NCBI GenBank assembly: GCA_937915075.1
Contig: CALDMA010000331.1
Coordinates: forward strand, 1-14,968
DNA: 14,968 bases
Direction: 5' to 3'
Source: an uncultured Oscillospiraceae bacterium
GTDB lineage: Bacteria; Bacillota; Clostridia; Oscillospirales; Oscillospiraceae
The notes under the pieces were generated by a model that worked only from the letters and a program-made list of their open reading frames with translations, had not been told where the DNA came from and did not search any database. The translations under genes were made by a program, and so were the position numbers. This document shows positions 5,430 through 12,787 of the stretch, piece by piece; within the stretch, counting starts at the first letter, position 1, and each line of letters begins with the position of its first letter.

Positions 5430-8309
5430 TCAGATCCTGCCAAGCTCGTGCAGCAGCTTCTCCGGCGTCATCGGCCAGGAGCGCATCCACACGCCGCAGG
5501 CGTCGTGAATGGCGATGCCGATGGCGGGCGCCGCGCCGTTGCAGGCGATCTCGGAGATGGACTTCGCGCCGAAGGGACCGAAGTCGTCGTTGACGTCGAT
5601 CAGCACGGACTTGAAATCCTCGGGCGCTTCGCCGATCATCGGCGCGCCGTAATCCGTCAGGTTCGCGTTGATGCACTTGCCGTTCTCATCCAGCTTCATG
5701 TCCTCATAGAGGGTGTGGCCGATGGACTTCATCGCGGCGCCGTACATCTGGCACAGCGCGATCTCGGGGTTGATAGGTGTGCCCGCGTCCTGCAGGGCAT
5801 AGAACTTCTGCACCTTGATCTCGCCGGTCCTGACGTTGACCGCCACCTGCGCGAAGTGCGCGCCGTAAGGCACGGAGGACGCGGTGGTGACGTAGCTGCC
5901 GTGCGCAACCATCTGACCGCGGCCGTCGCCGGCGATCGCCGCGTGGGACAGCTCACCGTAGCTGAGCGCCTTGCCGCTCGTCTTGGAGTAGACCTCGCCG
6001 GGTGCGCGAACGTCCAGATCCTCGACCTTTTCGTTCATCTGCAAAGCAGCCTCCGCCAAGATCTTCTCCTTGAGCTTCTTTGCCGCCAACAGCGAGGCGT
6101 TGCCGCTGAAGAACGTGCCGGAGGAGGCGTAAGCGCCGGTATCGAACACGCAGGAGTCCGTATCGCCGGACACGACTGTGATCTTCTCCATCGGGAGCTT
6201 GAGGACTTCCTTCACCGCCTTGGCGGAGATGGTGTCGAGACCCGTGCCCAGATCCGCGCCGCCGCTGTTGAGAATGACCGTGCCGTCCGTCTCCAGCTTG
6301 GCGATGGCCTCGGCGTGATCCAGACCGGGCAGGCCGCTGCCCTGCATGATCATGGCAAAGCCCTTGCCGATCTTCCAGTCGGGATCGTCGGAGACTTCCT
6401 TCTTGCCCCACTCGATCATGTCGCAGCCCTTGGCAATGGCCTCGTCCAGACCGCAGGAGCCGACAGGAACGACGTTGCCCTCGCGGCCCTCGCCGAGTCC
6501 CTTGAGGATCTCAAGCATATAGCCCTCGCTGACGTGGTTCTTTTCCACCATCGTGCGGTAGTCCACGCCCAGCTTGTCCGCCAGCTCCGCCATCGCCATC
6601 ATGATGCCGTAGGTACCCTTCGGCGTGCCGTAGCCCTGATACGCGCCCGCGGGCGGCGTGTTGGTGTAAAAGACCTTGAGGTCATACGCCATGTTGTCCA
6701 CGGCGAAGAGCGGCAGCGTCTTGGAGCAGCTGTTCATCGGGACGGTCAGGCAGTGGTTGCCGAACGGGCCGGTGTTGGCGCAGACCTCCATAAAGAGCGC
6801 GGTGATCGTGCCGTCCTTCTTGCCGCCCATCTTCACCTTCACGCGCATGGGGTGACGGGTGGAGTTGGCGTAGAACTCCTCGGCGCGGGTGTTGCGGTAG
6901 TAGACAGGCTTGCCGGTGACCCACGCGGCGTAGCCGGTCAGGTCCTCCACCAGGATATCCTGCTTGCTGCCGTAGCCGCCGCCGACGCGCTCCTTGATGA
7001 CGTGAATTTTATTTTCGGGAATGCCGCACACCCAGCTGACAATGCGGCGCACATGGTACGGCACCTGCGTGGCGCAGTTGAGCACCAGACGCCCGCCCTC
7101 GATGTGCGCGTAGCAGACGTGCGGCTCGAGCGGCGTGTGCTGGATCTGGCTGGTCTGATAGGTGCGCTCCACGATGGCGTCCGCCTCGGCGAAGCCCTTT
7201 TCCATATCGCCGATGCCGCCCTTGTTGGACGCCGCGATGTTCTTATGGATGTCCGCGCCCAGCGGGAACTGGTAGACGACCTTGCCCTCGCGCTCGTCGC
7301 CCGCGAGCTTATTGTACTCTGCGAGGTCCGCGGGCGCGCCCGCGTTGTAGATGACCTCGCCGTTGTGGACGAGCGGCGCACCCTCGGCCATAGCCTCCTC
7401 GACCGTGTAGACCGCGCCCTGCGGCTCATACTCGACCTTGATGAGCGCGGCGGCCCGATCGGCGATCTCCGGCGTGCGGGCGATGATGCCCGCGACACGG
7501 TCGCCAACGTGACGGACCTTCCGGTTGAAGAGCCGCCGGTCATGCGGGGACGGCTCGGGATTGCCCTGACCGGCCTGCATATAGTGCGTCTCCGGCGTAT
7601 TGTATGCGGTGAGGATGGCGGCGACGCCGGGCAGCTTCTCCGCCTCGCTCGTGTCGATGGACTTGATGTAGGCGCTGGCAAAGGGGCTGCGCAGGACGTG
7701 CAGGCACCAGGCGTTCTCAGGCACCTTGTCCTCCACGAACACCGGCTCGCCGGAGACCAGCGCCGCGCCGTCGATCTTGCCGCAGGGCTTGCCGACGACC
7801 TCCAGGCTAGGACGGAAGGACGGGGCGATCTCGCTGCGGAATTCGCCGAAGTCGCGCAGCTCGGCAGCGAGCTTGACGGCGAGATAGTAATGCTCGTAGC
7901 CCGCGTCGCGGATGAAGATGCTCGTCAGCACATCCTTGATCTCTTCGCGGGTGGGGTTCGGCTTCCGCTCGAGAAGCCAGGTCAGAATCAGCGCGGCGGC
8001 GGGCGCGTTGTACGCGCTCTGCACGATACCCGCGGCGACCATGGCCTTCTGCACATTGTTCAGCTCACGTCCGTTCAGCAGCCCCTCGGCGGTGCGGAGC
8101 TCCGCACCCTCAGCCTGATAGAACAGGATGAAGTTCGCGTATTTGAGCTTGCCGTTGAAGACGATGGTATCGCTGCCGGCGAAGCCCTCGGCGTCGTCGC
8201 TGTCGCGGACGCTGCGGTAACCGGCACGGTACAACACATCACGAAGCCTTGCGGTGGGTTCGGCGCGGAGGGTCACCTCTTCGCCGTTGATCCTGCATTT
8301 CAGTTCCAT
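5430..8309 (-). CDS. xdhD: XdhD/YgfN-like molybdenum hydroxylase with cysteine-less ferredoxin domain
   Basis: The length (959 residues), N-terminal motifs such as SVRDSDDAEGFAGSD and the overall order match E. coli XdhD (YgfN), a putative hypoxanthine oxidase/purine hydroxylase. Residues 1-150 have the fold pattern of the [2Fe-2S] subunit but every cluster cysteine is replaced (positions 39, 44, 47, 59, 98, 101, 133 and 135 are D, A, D, N, S, N, I, D). Residues about 165-300 are the first Mo-binding half (aldehyde-oxidase a/b hammerhead), and 330-959 the Mo-cofactor domain with GGGYGSKQ (443-450), GAYQGYG (555-561), SGGADLGTG (682-690) and GAKSISE (914-920; Glu920 is the likely catalytic base). 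Last gene of the operon; its ribosome site GGGAGG is in the last codons of the YgfM-like gene, 5 bases away. A longer antisense frame is a shadow. Confidence 0.93.
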   Translation of the reverse strand: MELKCRINGEEVTLRAEPTARLRDVLYRAGYRSVRDSDDAEGFAGSDTIVFNGKLKYANFILFYQAEGAELRTAEGLLNGRELNNVQKAMVAAGIVQSAYNAPAAALILTWLLERKPNPTREEIKDVLTSIFIRDAGYEHYYLAVKLAAELRDFGEFRSEIAPSFRPSLEVVGKPCGKIDGAALVSGEPVFVEDKVPENAWCLHVLRSPFASAYIKSIDTSEAEKLPGVAAILTAYNTPETHYMQAGQGNPEPSPHDRRLFNRKVRHVGDRVAGIIARTPEIADRAAALIKVEYEPQGAVYTVEEAMAEGAPLVHNGEVIYNAGAPADLAEYNKLAGDEREGKVVYQFPLGADIHKNIAASNKGGIGDMEKGFAEADAIVERTYQTSQIQHTPLEPHVCYAHIEGGRLVLNCATQVPYHVRRIVSWVCGIPENKIHVIKERVGGGYGSKQDILVEDLTGYAAWVTGKPVYYRNTRAEEFYANSTRHPMRVKVKMGGKKDGTITALFMEVCANTGPFGNHCLTVPMNSCSKTLPLFAVDNMAYDLKVFYTNTPPAGAYQGYGTPKGTYGIMMAMAELADKLGVDYRTMVEKNHVSEGYMLEILKGLGEGREGNVVPVGSCGLDEAIAKGCDMIEWGKKEVSDDPDWKIGKGFAMIMQGSGLPGLDHAEAIAKLETDGTVILNSGGADLGTGLDTISAKAVKEVLKLPMEKITVVSGDTDSCVFDTGAYASSGTFFSGNASLLAAKKLKEKILAEAALQMNEKVEDLDVRAPGEVYSKTSGKALSYGELSHAAIAGDGRGQMVAHGSYVTTASSVPYGAHFAQVAVNVRTGEIKVQKFYALQDAGTPINPEIALCQMYGAAMKSIGHTLYEDMKLDENGKCINANLTDYGAPMIGEAPEDFKSVLIDVNDDFGPFGAKSISEIACNGAAPAIGIAIHDACGVWMRSWPMTPEKLLHELGRI

Positions 8310-8314
8310 CGTCC

Positions 8315-9007
8315 TTACCTCCCGAGTGTGAAAACAATGCCCGCCAGATACTTCTTATAGGCGGCGCTGCCGGTCAGGTCGTCGACATAGGTGACCTGCT
8401 CGGCAATGTCCGGCGTCGTACCGTAGACAAGGCCGCTGCCCTGCACGCTCAGCGCGTAGATGCCGCCGCTCTCGGCGGCGATGAGCGTCGCGTGGCTCGA
8501 CGAGGTGTTGCCGAAGCGCTTGACGGAGCCGGTACGGTCTTTATCGACCACGACGTATTCGATCAGGCGCTTGCAGCCGCTTTGCAGGTATTCGCCGACG
8601 GGCTTGTCCTGCTCGCCGTGCGGCGTGATGGATTTGAGCACCGCGTCCGCCGCGGTCAGCGCGGCGGCAAGATAGCTGTCGGAGCGGCGCAGGCCGAGGT
8701 TTCCGCCGACCGTCGCGCTGTTTCGCCTGGCAAAGGAGGCGCAAAAGCCGGCGGCCTCCCGGATAAACGCCGGAACCAAGTCGCTCTCGATCACGTCCTG
8801 CAGGGTGCAGAGCGCGCCGATGTAAACCTTGCCGTCCTTTTCGGTGATGGTGTTGAAGTCGAAGCCGGTGATGTCGATGAGGTCCTTGCCCTCGGCAGCG
8901 CCGCCGAGGCGGAGGTCATCGGTGCCGCCCGCGAGGTAGACCGCCGTGTCGGCGTGCTCCTTGCGGAGGTTCACGGCCTCCTGCGGGGTTTGGGGATGGT
9001 AGATCAT
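8315..9007 (-). CDS. ygfM: FAD-binding subunit of molybdenum hydroxylase, YgfM-like
   Basis: This 230-residue protein of the CO-dehydrogenase flavoprotein type has the two FAD-pyrophosphate loops, LAGGTDDLRLG (25-35) and RRNSATVGGNLG (94-105). It passes electrons between a molybdenum/Fe-S unit and an acceptor. It is shorter than the other FAD subunit in the operon (291 residues) and lacks that protein's RKIGMRRANA segment and C-terminal YRRNTTRRML, so it belongs to a different subfamily. Position directly before the XdhD-like gene, as ygfM/xdhD in E. coli, supports it being that enzyme's flavin partner. Its ATG (9007-9005) has GGGAGG 7 bases upstream; only 15 bases separate it from the previous gene. 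Confidence 0.85.
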   Translation of the reverse strand: MIYHPQTPQEAVNLRKEHADTAVYLAGGTDDLRLGGAAEGKDLIDITGFDFNTITEKDGKVYIGALCTLQDVIESDLVPAFIREAAGFCASFARRNSATVGGNLGLRRSDSYLAAALTAADAVLKSITPHGEQDKPVGEYLQSGCKRLIEYVVVDKDRTGSVKRFGNTSSSHATLIAAESGGIYALSVQGSGLVYGTTPDIAEQVTYVDDLTGSAAYKKYLAGIVFTLGR

Positions 9008-9022
9008 GGCATTGCCTCCCTT

Positions 9023-9898
9023 TTATTCCTGGATATCCACGCGGCCGGGCGCATGGCCGGCTTCGAGCGCGTCGATGAAGAACGCGAGCATTCTGCGCGT
9101 GGTGTTTCTGCGGTATTCGGGCATGGCGTGCGGACTGATGACCGTGTTCCATGCGTCAAGGAATTCTTCTTTACAGGTATGAAGCTCGCTGACCTTTTTC
9201 CCGATCAGCAGCTCCTCCGCCTTGCGGGAGCGGGCGACCTTGGGACCCGCCGCGCCGGAGGACGCGCGGAAGTCGACCACCACGCCGTCACGGACGGTGG
9301 CGGCGGCGGACAGCGTCAGCTTGGAGATGGCGTTCGCACGGCGCATACCGATCTTGCGGAAGAAGATATGGGTGAAATCCGGCTTGGGGATGATGACCTT
9401 CGTGATGATCTCATCCTCGCGCAGCGCGGTCTTCTTGGTGGCGATGATGTAGTCGTCCACGAGCATACGGCGCTCGCCGTCCACGCTCGTGAGCACCACC
9501 TCCGCGTCCATCAGAATGAGCGGCTGGGGCATATCGCCCTTAGGCGAGGCGTTGCCGATGTTGCCGCCGATGGTCGCGCTGTTGCGCAGGGCGATCGCGC
9601 CCATGCGGGACGCGGCATCCTTCAAAAGCTCGGGCGCGATGGGCGAGCGGGCGATCTCCGCCGAGGTCGTGCACGCGCCGATCTCCACGCTGCCGTCCGG
9701 CAGCGCGCGGATGCCCTTGAGCTCCTTGAGGTTGGTGATGATGAGCACGTCACCCTTGAACGCGGGCGTCACGCCTGCACCCATGCTGTTCGCGACCATC
9801 AGGTCGGAGCCGCCGGCGAGGACGGTCGCACCGGTCTCCCTGCGGATGCGCAGCGCCTCCTCAAGCGTTTCGGGAATGAAGCACTTTACCTGTTCCAT
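9023..9898 (-). CDS. xdhB: Xanthine dehydrogenase-type FAD-binding subunit
   Basis: The preferred ATG at 9898 (giving 291 residues) has AAAGGAG 7 bases upstream; an in-frame start at 9934 would add 12 residues inside the previous gene. FAD-contacting loops are LAGGSDL (27-33) and RNSATIGGNIG (105-115), followed by ASPKGDMPQPLILMDA. A conserved RKIGMRRANAISK segment (181-193) and the C-terminal YRRNTTRRML (about 262-271) complete a full-length CO-dehydrogenase flavoprotein family member, close in size to E. coli XdhB (292). It should take electrons from the XdhC-like Fe-S subunit and give them to NAD+ or another acceptor. The start overlaps the Fe-S gene's end by 13 bases, implying translational coupling. 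The subunit symbol follows E. coli usage. Confidence 0.9.
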   Translation of the reverse strand: MEQVKCFIPETLEEALRIRRETGATVLAGGSDLMVANSMGAGVTPAFKGDVLIITNLKELKGIRALPDGSVEIGACTTSAEIARSPIAPELLKDAASRMGAIALRNSATIGGNIGNASPKGDMPQPLILMDAEVVLTSVDGERRMLVDDYIIATKKTALREDEIITKVIIPKPDFTHIFFRKIGMRRANAISKLTLSAAATVRDGVVVDFRASSGAAGPKVARSRKAEELLIGKKVSELHTCKEEFLDAWNTVISPHAMPEYRRNTTRRMLAFFIDALEAGHAPGRVDIQE

Positions 9899-10368
9899 AA
9901 GGCCGCTCCTTTCTTCGCCGCGAGCTTGATGCACTCGACGATCAGGTCATAGCCGGTGCAGCGGCAGATGTTGCCGCTGATGCCGACGCGGATCTCTTCT
10001 TCGGTGGGATCGGGATTCTTGCTCAGCAGCACATAGGTCGCCATGACCATGCCGGGGATGCAAAAGCCGCACTGCACTGCGCCGCCCTCGGCGTAGGAGT
10101 CGATGATGCACCTGCCCTTTTCCGTGTCGCGGATGCCCTCGATGGTCAAAAGCTCGCAGCCGTTGACCGCGCCGACGGGAAGAATGCAGCTGGTGACCAG
10201 CTCGCCGTTTTTGATGATGGAGCAGGCTCCGCACTCGCCCTCGCCGCAGCCTTCCTTGCTGCCGGTGAGGCCGTAGTCCTCGCGCAGCACGTCGAGCAGT
10301 CTTCTCAGCGGGTCGCCCTGATAGAGCTTCTGCTCGCCGTTCAATGTAAAACGAATCTCAGTGTACAT
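9886..10368 (-). CDS. xdhC: [2Fe-2S] iron-sulfur subunit of xanthine dehydrogenase
   Basis: This 160-residue protein carries all eight cysteines of the two-cluster hydroxylase subunit. The plant-ferredoxin-type set is C41, C46, C49 and C61 (GCGEGECGACS then SC). The second helical-domain set is C100 and C103 (QCGFC) with C135 and C137 (CRCTGY). It carries electrons from the molybdenum site to the flavin. It is the only subunit in the operon with intact clusters. It overlaps the XdhA-like gene by 11 bases; its GAGGAGG ribosome site, 9 bases before the ATG, lies in the last codons of that gene. Length matches E. coli XdhC (159). Confident identification. Confidence 0.95.
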   Translation of the reverse strand: MYTEIRFTLNGEQKLYQGDPLRRLLDVLREDYGLTGSKEGCGEGECGACSIIKNGELVTSCILPVGAVNGCELLTIEGIRDTEKGRCIIDSYAEGGAVQCGFCIPGMVMATYVLLSKNPDPTEEEIRVGISGNICRCTGYDLIVECIKLAAKKGAALWNR

Positions 10369-12529
10369 GTTTCATAGCCTCCTCAATCGCTTCCGGCGGG
10401 ATGGGAATGGATGTAAAGCGCGTGTTGAGCGCGCGCTCGACCGCGTCCACATAGGCCGCGGAAGCACCGTTGAACACCAGCTCACCCATGCCCTTTGCGC
10501 CATAGGGGCCCCAGGGATAGGGATTTTCCTGAATGTGGTAGAACTGCTTCGGGAAATCCATCGAGGTGGGGATCACATAGTCGGACATACTCTTCTGCTT
10601 GAAGCGGCCGCCCTTGACCTCCAGCTTTTCCATCGAGCCGTAGCCGAGGGACTGGAGGATACCGCCGTTGATCTGACCGTGAACGATCAGCTCGTCGATG
10701 GCCTTGCCGATCTCGTGAGAGGACCAGGCGCCAAGCGTCTTGACCTCGTTCGTCAGCTTGTCCACCTCGACCTCGACGCAGGCAACGCCCCAGCCGTAGC
10801 CGAGGTAGGCGTCGCCGCGGAAGGTCGCCTGATCCCACGGATAGCCGTCGGGATGCTCGTACTCGACCTCGGTGGTGAAGTCGCCCTCGCTCCAGCGCTC
10901 CTTCATCTCCTGCGCGGCGCGCTCGACAAGGCGGCCAACGATCATGGTGGAGCGGGAGGCCGCGGTCGGGCCGGAGTCCACGACCTTGGAGGTATCGGGA
11001 TCAAGGTACTCGATCCGGTCGATGCTCACGCCGAGCGTGGCGGCGCAGATCTTGCGCAGGCTCGTTTTGAAGCCCTGCCCCATTTCGGTGGAGCCGACCT
11101 GGATGCTCACGCGGTCGCCGGTCTTGACCAGCCGCGCGTGCGCCTTGATGATAGCCTGCTCACCGTTGCCGGTGAACGCGCCGCCGTGGTTGTAGAGCGC
11201 GATGCCGATGCCCCTGCCGCAGCCGGGCTTGTATTCCTTGGCCTTGCGCCAGTAGTCGGACTCGCGGGTGACGACGTCCAGCATCTCGGGGAGCTTGACC
11301 TCCTCAATGATGTGGCCGTTGGTCGTGGTCTCGTCGCCCTTCTTGGCGAGGTACTGCATCTTGAATTCCAGCGGGTCCACGCCGAGGTGGTGAGCCAGAT
11401 GGTCCAGATGCGTCTCGATGGCAAAGAGCGTCTGCGGCGCGCCGAAGCCGCGGAACGCGCAGGACGGGAACATATTCGTGCCGATACCCTCGCCCTTGAG
11501 GTAAGTATTGTCGAAGGTGTAGACGCCGTTGCCATGGAACACGCCGCGCTGGAGCACAACATAAGACGAGGAGAGATACGCGCCGCAGTTATAATAGATG
11601 TGGCCGTACACGCCGGTGATCTTTCCGTCCTTCACCGCGGTCTTGTAGATGCACTTGGACGGGTGGCGCTTGACGGAGAACTGCGTGTCCTCCTCGCGGT
11701 CAAAGACCATCTTGATGGGCTTGCGGATCTTGTTCTCCGCCACCAGAAGAGCGCCGCAGAGCACGTCGGGGAAATGCTCCTTGCCGCCAAACGCGCCGCC
11801 GGTGGTACACTGACGGACGATGATATCGTCGTAGGGAATGTCCAGCAGTCCCGCGATGGACTTGCGGATGTAGAACGGGCACTGGGCGGAGGCATAGAAG
11901 ACGAACTTGCCGTCCTCCATATCCGCGATGGCGCTGTTGGTCTCCAGATGGACGTGCTCCTGATAGGGCGTTTCGATGGTCTCCTCAAAGACCTCGTCCG
12001 CCTCGGCGAACACCTCGTCCATCGGCCGCCCCTTTTCGCAGAACAGCTCGCACATGACGTTGCTGTTCTTCTCCGGGAACATGGGGCCGCCGACGCAGTG
12101 GATACCGTCGTCAATGGTGACGGCGGGCGTCTGCTCCTCATAGTCGATCCTGATCTGTGCCTTGAGCCGCTTGAGAACGCCGCGGTCGGGGCCGACCACC
12201 AGGCCGATCGTCTCGCCGACGTAGAGGACATAGTCCTCGGCGAAGCAGCGCCAGTCCTTGGCGATCATCCACAGCTCGTTCTTGCCCTGCGCGGGAATAT
12301 CCTTCGCGGAGATGAAATAGTACCCCTCCGGCAGCTCCGGCACATGAATGGCCTTGATCCTTCCGCGGGCGATGGTCGAGCGCACCATGTAGGCGTACTG
12401 CATATCGGGCAGCGTCATATCGCAGACGTAGACCGCCTCGCCCCTCGCCTTCTGCACCGCGTCCACACGGACGATGCGATCGCCGATCTTCGTCGCCTGC
12501 ATCGGCTTGCTGCTGTATCCTTCCGACAT
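10358..12529 (-). CDS. xdhA: Xanthine dehydrogenase-type molybdenum-binding subunit, XdhA-like
   Basis: The 723-residue protein has the aldehyde-oxidase/xanthine-dehydrogenase a/b domain (about 24-135) followed by the molybdopterin-binding domain (about 150-720). Motifs are GGAFGGKE (244-251), CAFRGFGAPQ (357-366), STEMGQGF (480-487) and GAKGMGE (677-683). By alignment to bovine xanthine oxidoreductase, Glu251 corresponds to Glu802, Arg360 to Arg880 and Glu683 to the catalytic Glu1261, so the purine-binding and catalytic set is present. It likely hydroxylates a purine such as hypoxanthine or xanthine; related nicotinate or aldehyde hydroxylases cannot be fully excluded. First gene of the operon, with AAGGAGG (12542-12536) 6 bases upstream of the ATG. 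The protein starts with its Mo domain and has no fused Fe-S domain. Confidence 0.9.
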   Translation of the reverse strand: MSEGYSSKPMQATKIGDRIVRVDAVQKARGEAVYVCDMTLPDMQYAYMVRSTIARGRIKAIHVPELPEGYYFISAKDIPAQGKNELWMIAKDWRCFAEDYVLYVGETIGLVVGPDRGVLKRLKAQIRIDYEEQTPAVTIDDGIHCVGGPMFPEKNSNVMCELFCEKGRPMDEVFAEADEVFEETIETPYQEHVHLETNSAIADMEDGKFVFYASAQCPFYIRKSIAGLLDIPYDDIIVRQCTTGGAFGGKEHFPDVLCGALLVAENKIRKPIKMVFDREEDTQFSVKRHPSKCIYKTAVKDGKITGVYGHIYYNCGAYLSSSYVVLQRGVFHGNGVYTFDNTYLKGEGIGTNMFPSCAFRGFGAPQTLFAIETHLDHLAHHLGVDPLEFKMQYLAKKGDETTTNGHIIEEVKLPEMLDVVTRESDYWRKAKEYKPGCGRGIGIALYNHGGAFTGNGEQAIIKAHARLVKTGDRVSIQVGSTEMGQGFKTSLRKICAATLGVSIDRIEYLDPDTSKVVDSGPTAASRSTMIVGRLVERAAQEMKERWSEGDFTTEVEYEHPDGYPWDQATFRGDAYLGYGWGVACVEVEVDKLTNEVKTLGAWSSHEIGKAIDELIVHGQINGGILQSLGYGSMEKLEVKGGRFKQKSMSDYVIPTSMDFPKQFYHIQENPYPWGPYGAKGMGELVFNGASAAYVDAVERALNTRFTSIPIPPEAIEEAMKHVH

Positions 12530-12543
12530 AAAAGACCTCCTTC

Positions 12544-12567
12544 AGCGTTCCCGCCTGCCGGGACGCT
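12544..12567 (-). promoter_or_regulatory. 5' leader hairpin just before the operon's ribosome binding site
   Basis: On the minus strand AGCGTCCCG and CGGG-A-ACGCT pair as 9 bp with a one-base bulge and a 5-base loop. The stem ends one base before the AAGGAGG of the XdhA-like gene and is not followed by a T-tract. It could protect or modulate translation initiation; function is inferred. Confidence 0.45.
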
Positions 12568-12578
12568 TCCTTCGGTAA

Positions 12579-12607
12579 ATTTTGAACATTTTTAGAAATT
12601 CTTACAA
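12579..12607 (-). promoter_or_regulatory. Candidate promoter of the molybdenum-hydroxylase operon
   Basis: On the minus strand TTGTAA (12607-12602), a 17-base spacer and CAAAAT (12584-12579), each 4 of 6 to consensus. The predicted start near 12572 gives a 42-base leader made almost entirely of the hairpin and ribosome site. Weak consensus match. Confidence 0.35.
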
Positions 12608-12787
12608 AATCAGGATAGCCTAACTCTTGATTTTCAGCGAATCAGCCTATTATCTTGCTGTGATTTTAGCACCAACCGCCCGATTTGTACAGAGGCGGCG
12701 TAGTCCTACTTTCAGAATAGCGTGTGTATTTTCCGGTTGCATTGGGGAGACTGCTTATGATAAAGTAACCATAACCGAGAAAGAGAG

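Larger units (their letters stand above)
5430..12529 (-). other. Five-gene molybdenum-hydroxylase operon
   Basis: Five minus-strand genes are packed with overlaps of 11 and 13 bases and gaps of 15 and 5 bases: XdhA-like, XdhC-like, XdhB-like, YgfM-like and XdhD-like. The ribosome binding sites of the second, third and fifth genes lie inside the preceding coding sequence, so translation is probably coupled. No internal terminator was seen; the hairpin at 5356-5398 ends the unit. This encodes two hydroxylase Mo subunits and two FAD subunits served by one intact Fe-S subunit. Confidence 0.85.
12530..12787. promoter_or_regulatory. Divergent control region between the hydroxylase operon and the mocA-like gene
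   Basis: This 258-base, AT-richer stretch holds no convincing gene. It contains a near-palindrome (12544-12567), a candidate minus-strand promoter (12579-12607), and two AGCCTA copies 27 bases apart (12617-12622 and 12644-12649), each shortly after AATCA. It also has an inverted repeat CCGCC...GGCGG (12676-12698) centred on the palindrome TGTACA (12686-12691). A TATGAT (12756-12761) could be the -10 of the mocA-like gene, but no good -35 is seen. The repeats are possible operators; no regulator gene is visible in the window. Confidence 0.5.

Noticed and set aside
5448..8360. 970-residue open frame on the plus strand opposite the XdhD-like gene
   Set aside because: It is a complement of the real gene produced by GC-rich codon use; it has no recognisable motif, is dominated by Val, Ala, Leu, Arg, Asp and His, and has no ribosome site. 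The minus-strand frame has full family motifs.
8492..9952. 486-residue plus-strand frame spanning the two FAD-subunit genes
   Set aside because: It crosses the junction of two well-supported minus-strand genes and shows no domain signature.
12544..12567. Leader hairpin as an intrinsic terminator or attenuator
   Set aside because: On the minus strand it is followed by the ribosome site, not a T-tract. The predicted 42-base leader is also too short for a known purine or molybdenum-cofactor riboswitch.
10361..12595. 744-residue open frame opposite the XdhA-like gene
   Set aside because: Same compositional artefact; the opposite strand encodes an intact molybdenum hydroxylase with all active-site motifs.
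12737..12761. Promoter TTGCAT...TATGAT for the mocA-like gene
   Set aside because: The -10-like TATGAT is good, but the spacer from TTGCAT is only 13 bases and no better -35 exists, so it is mentioned only within the control region.
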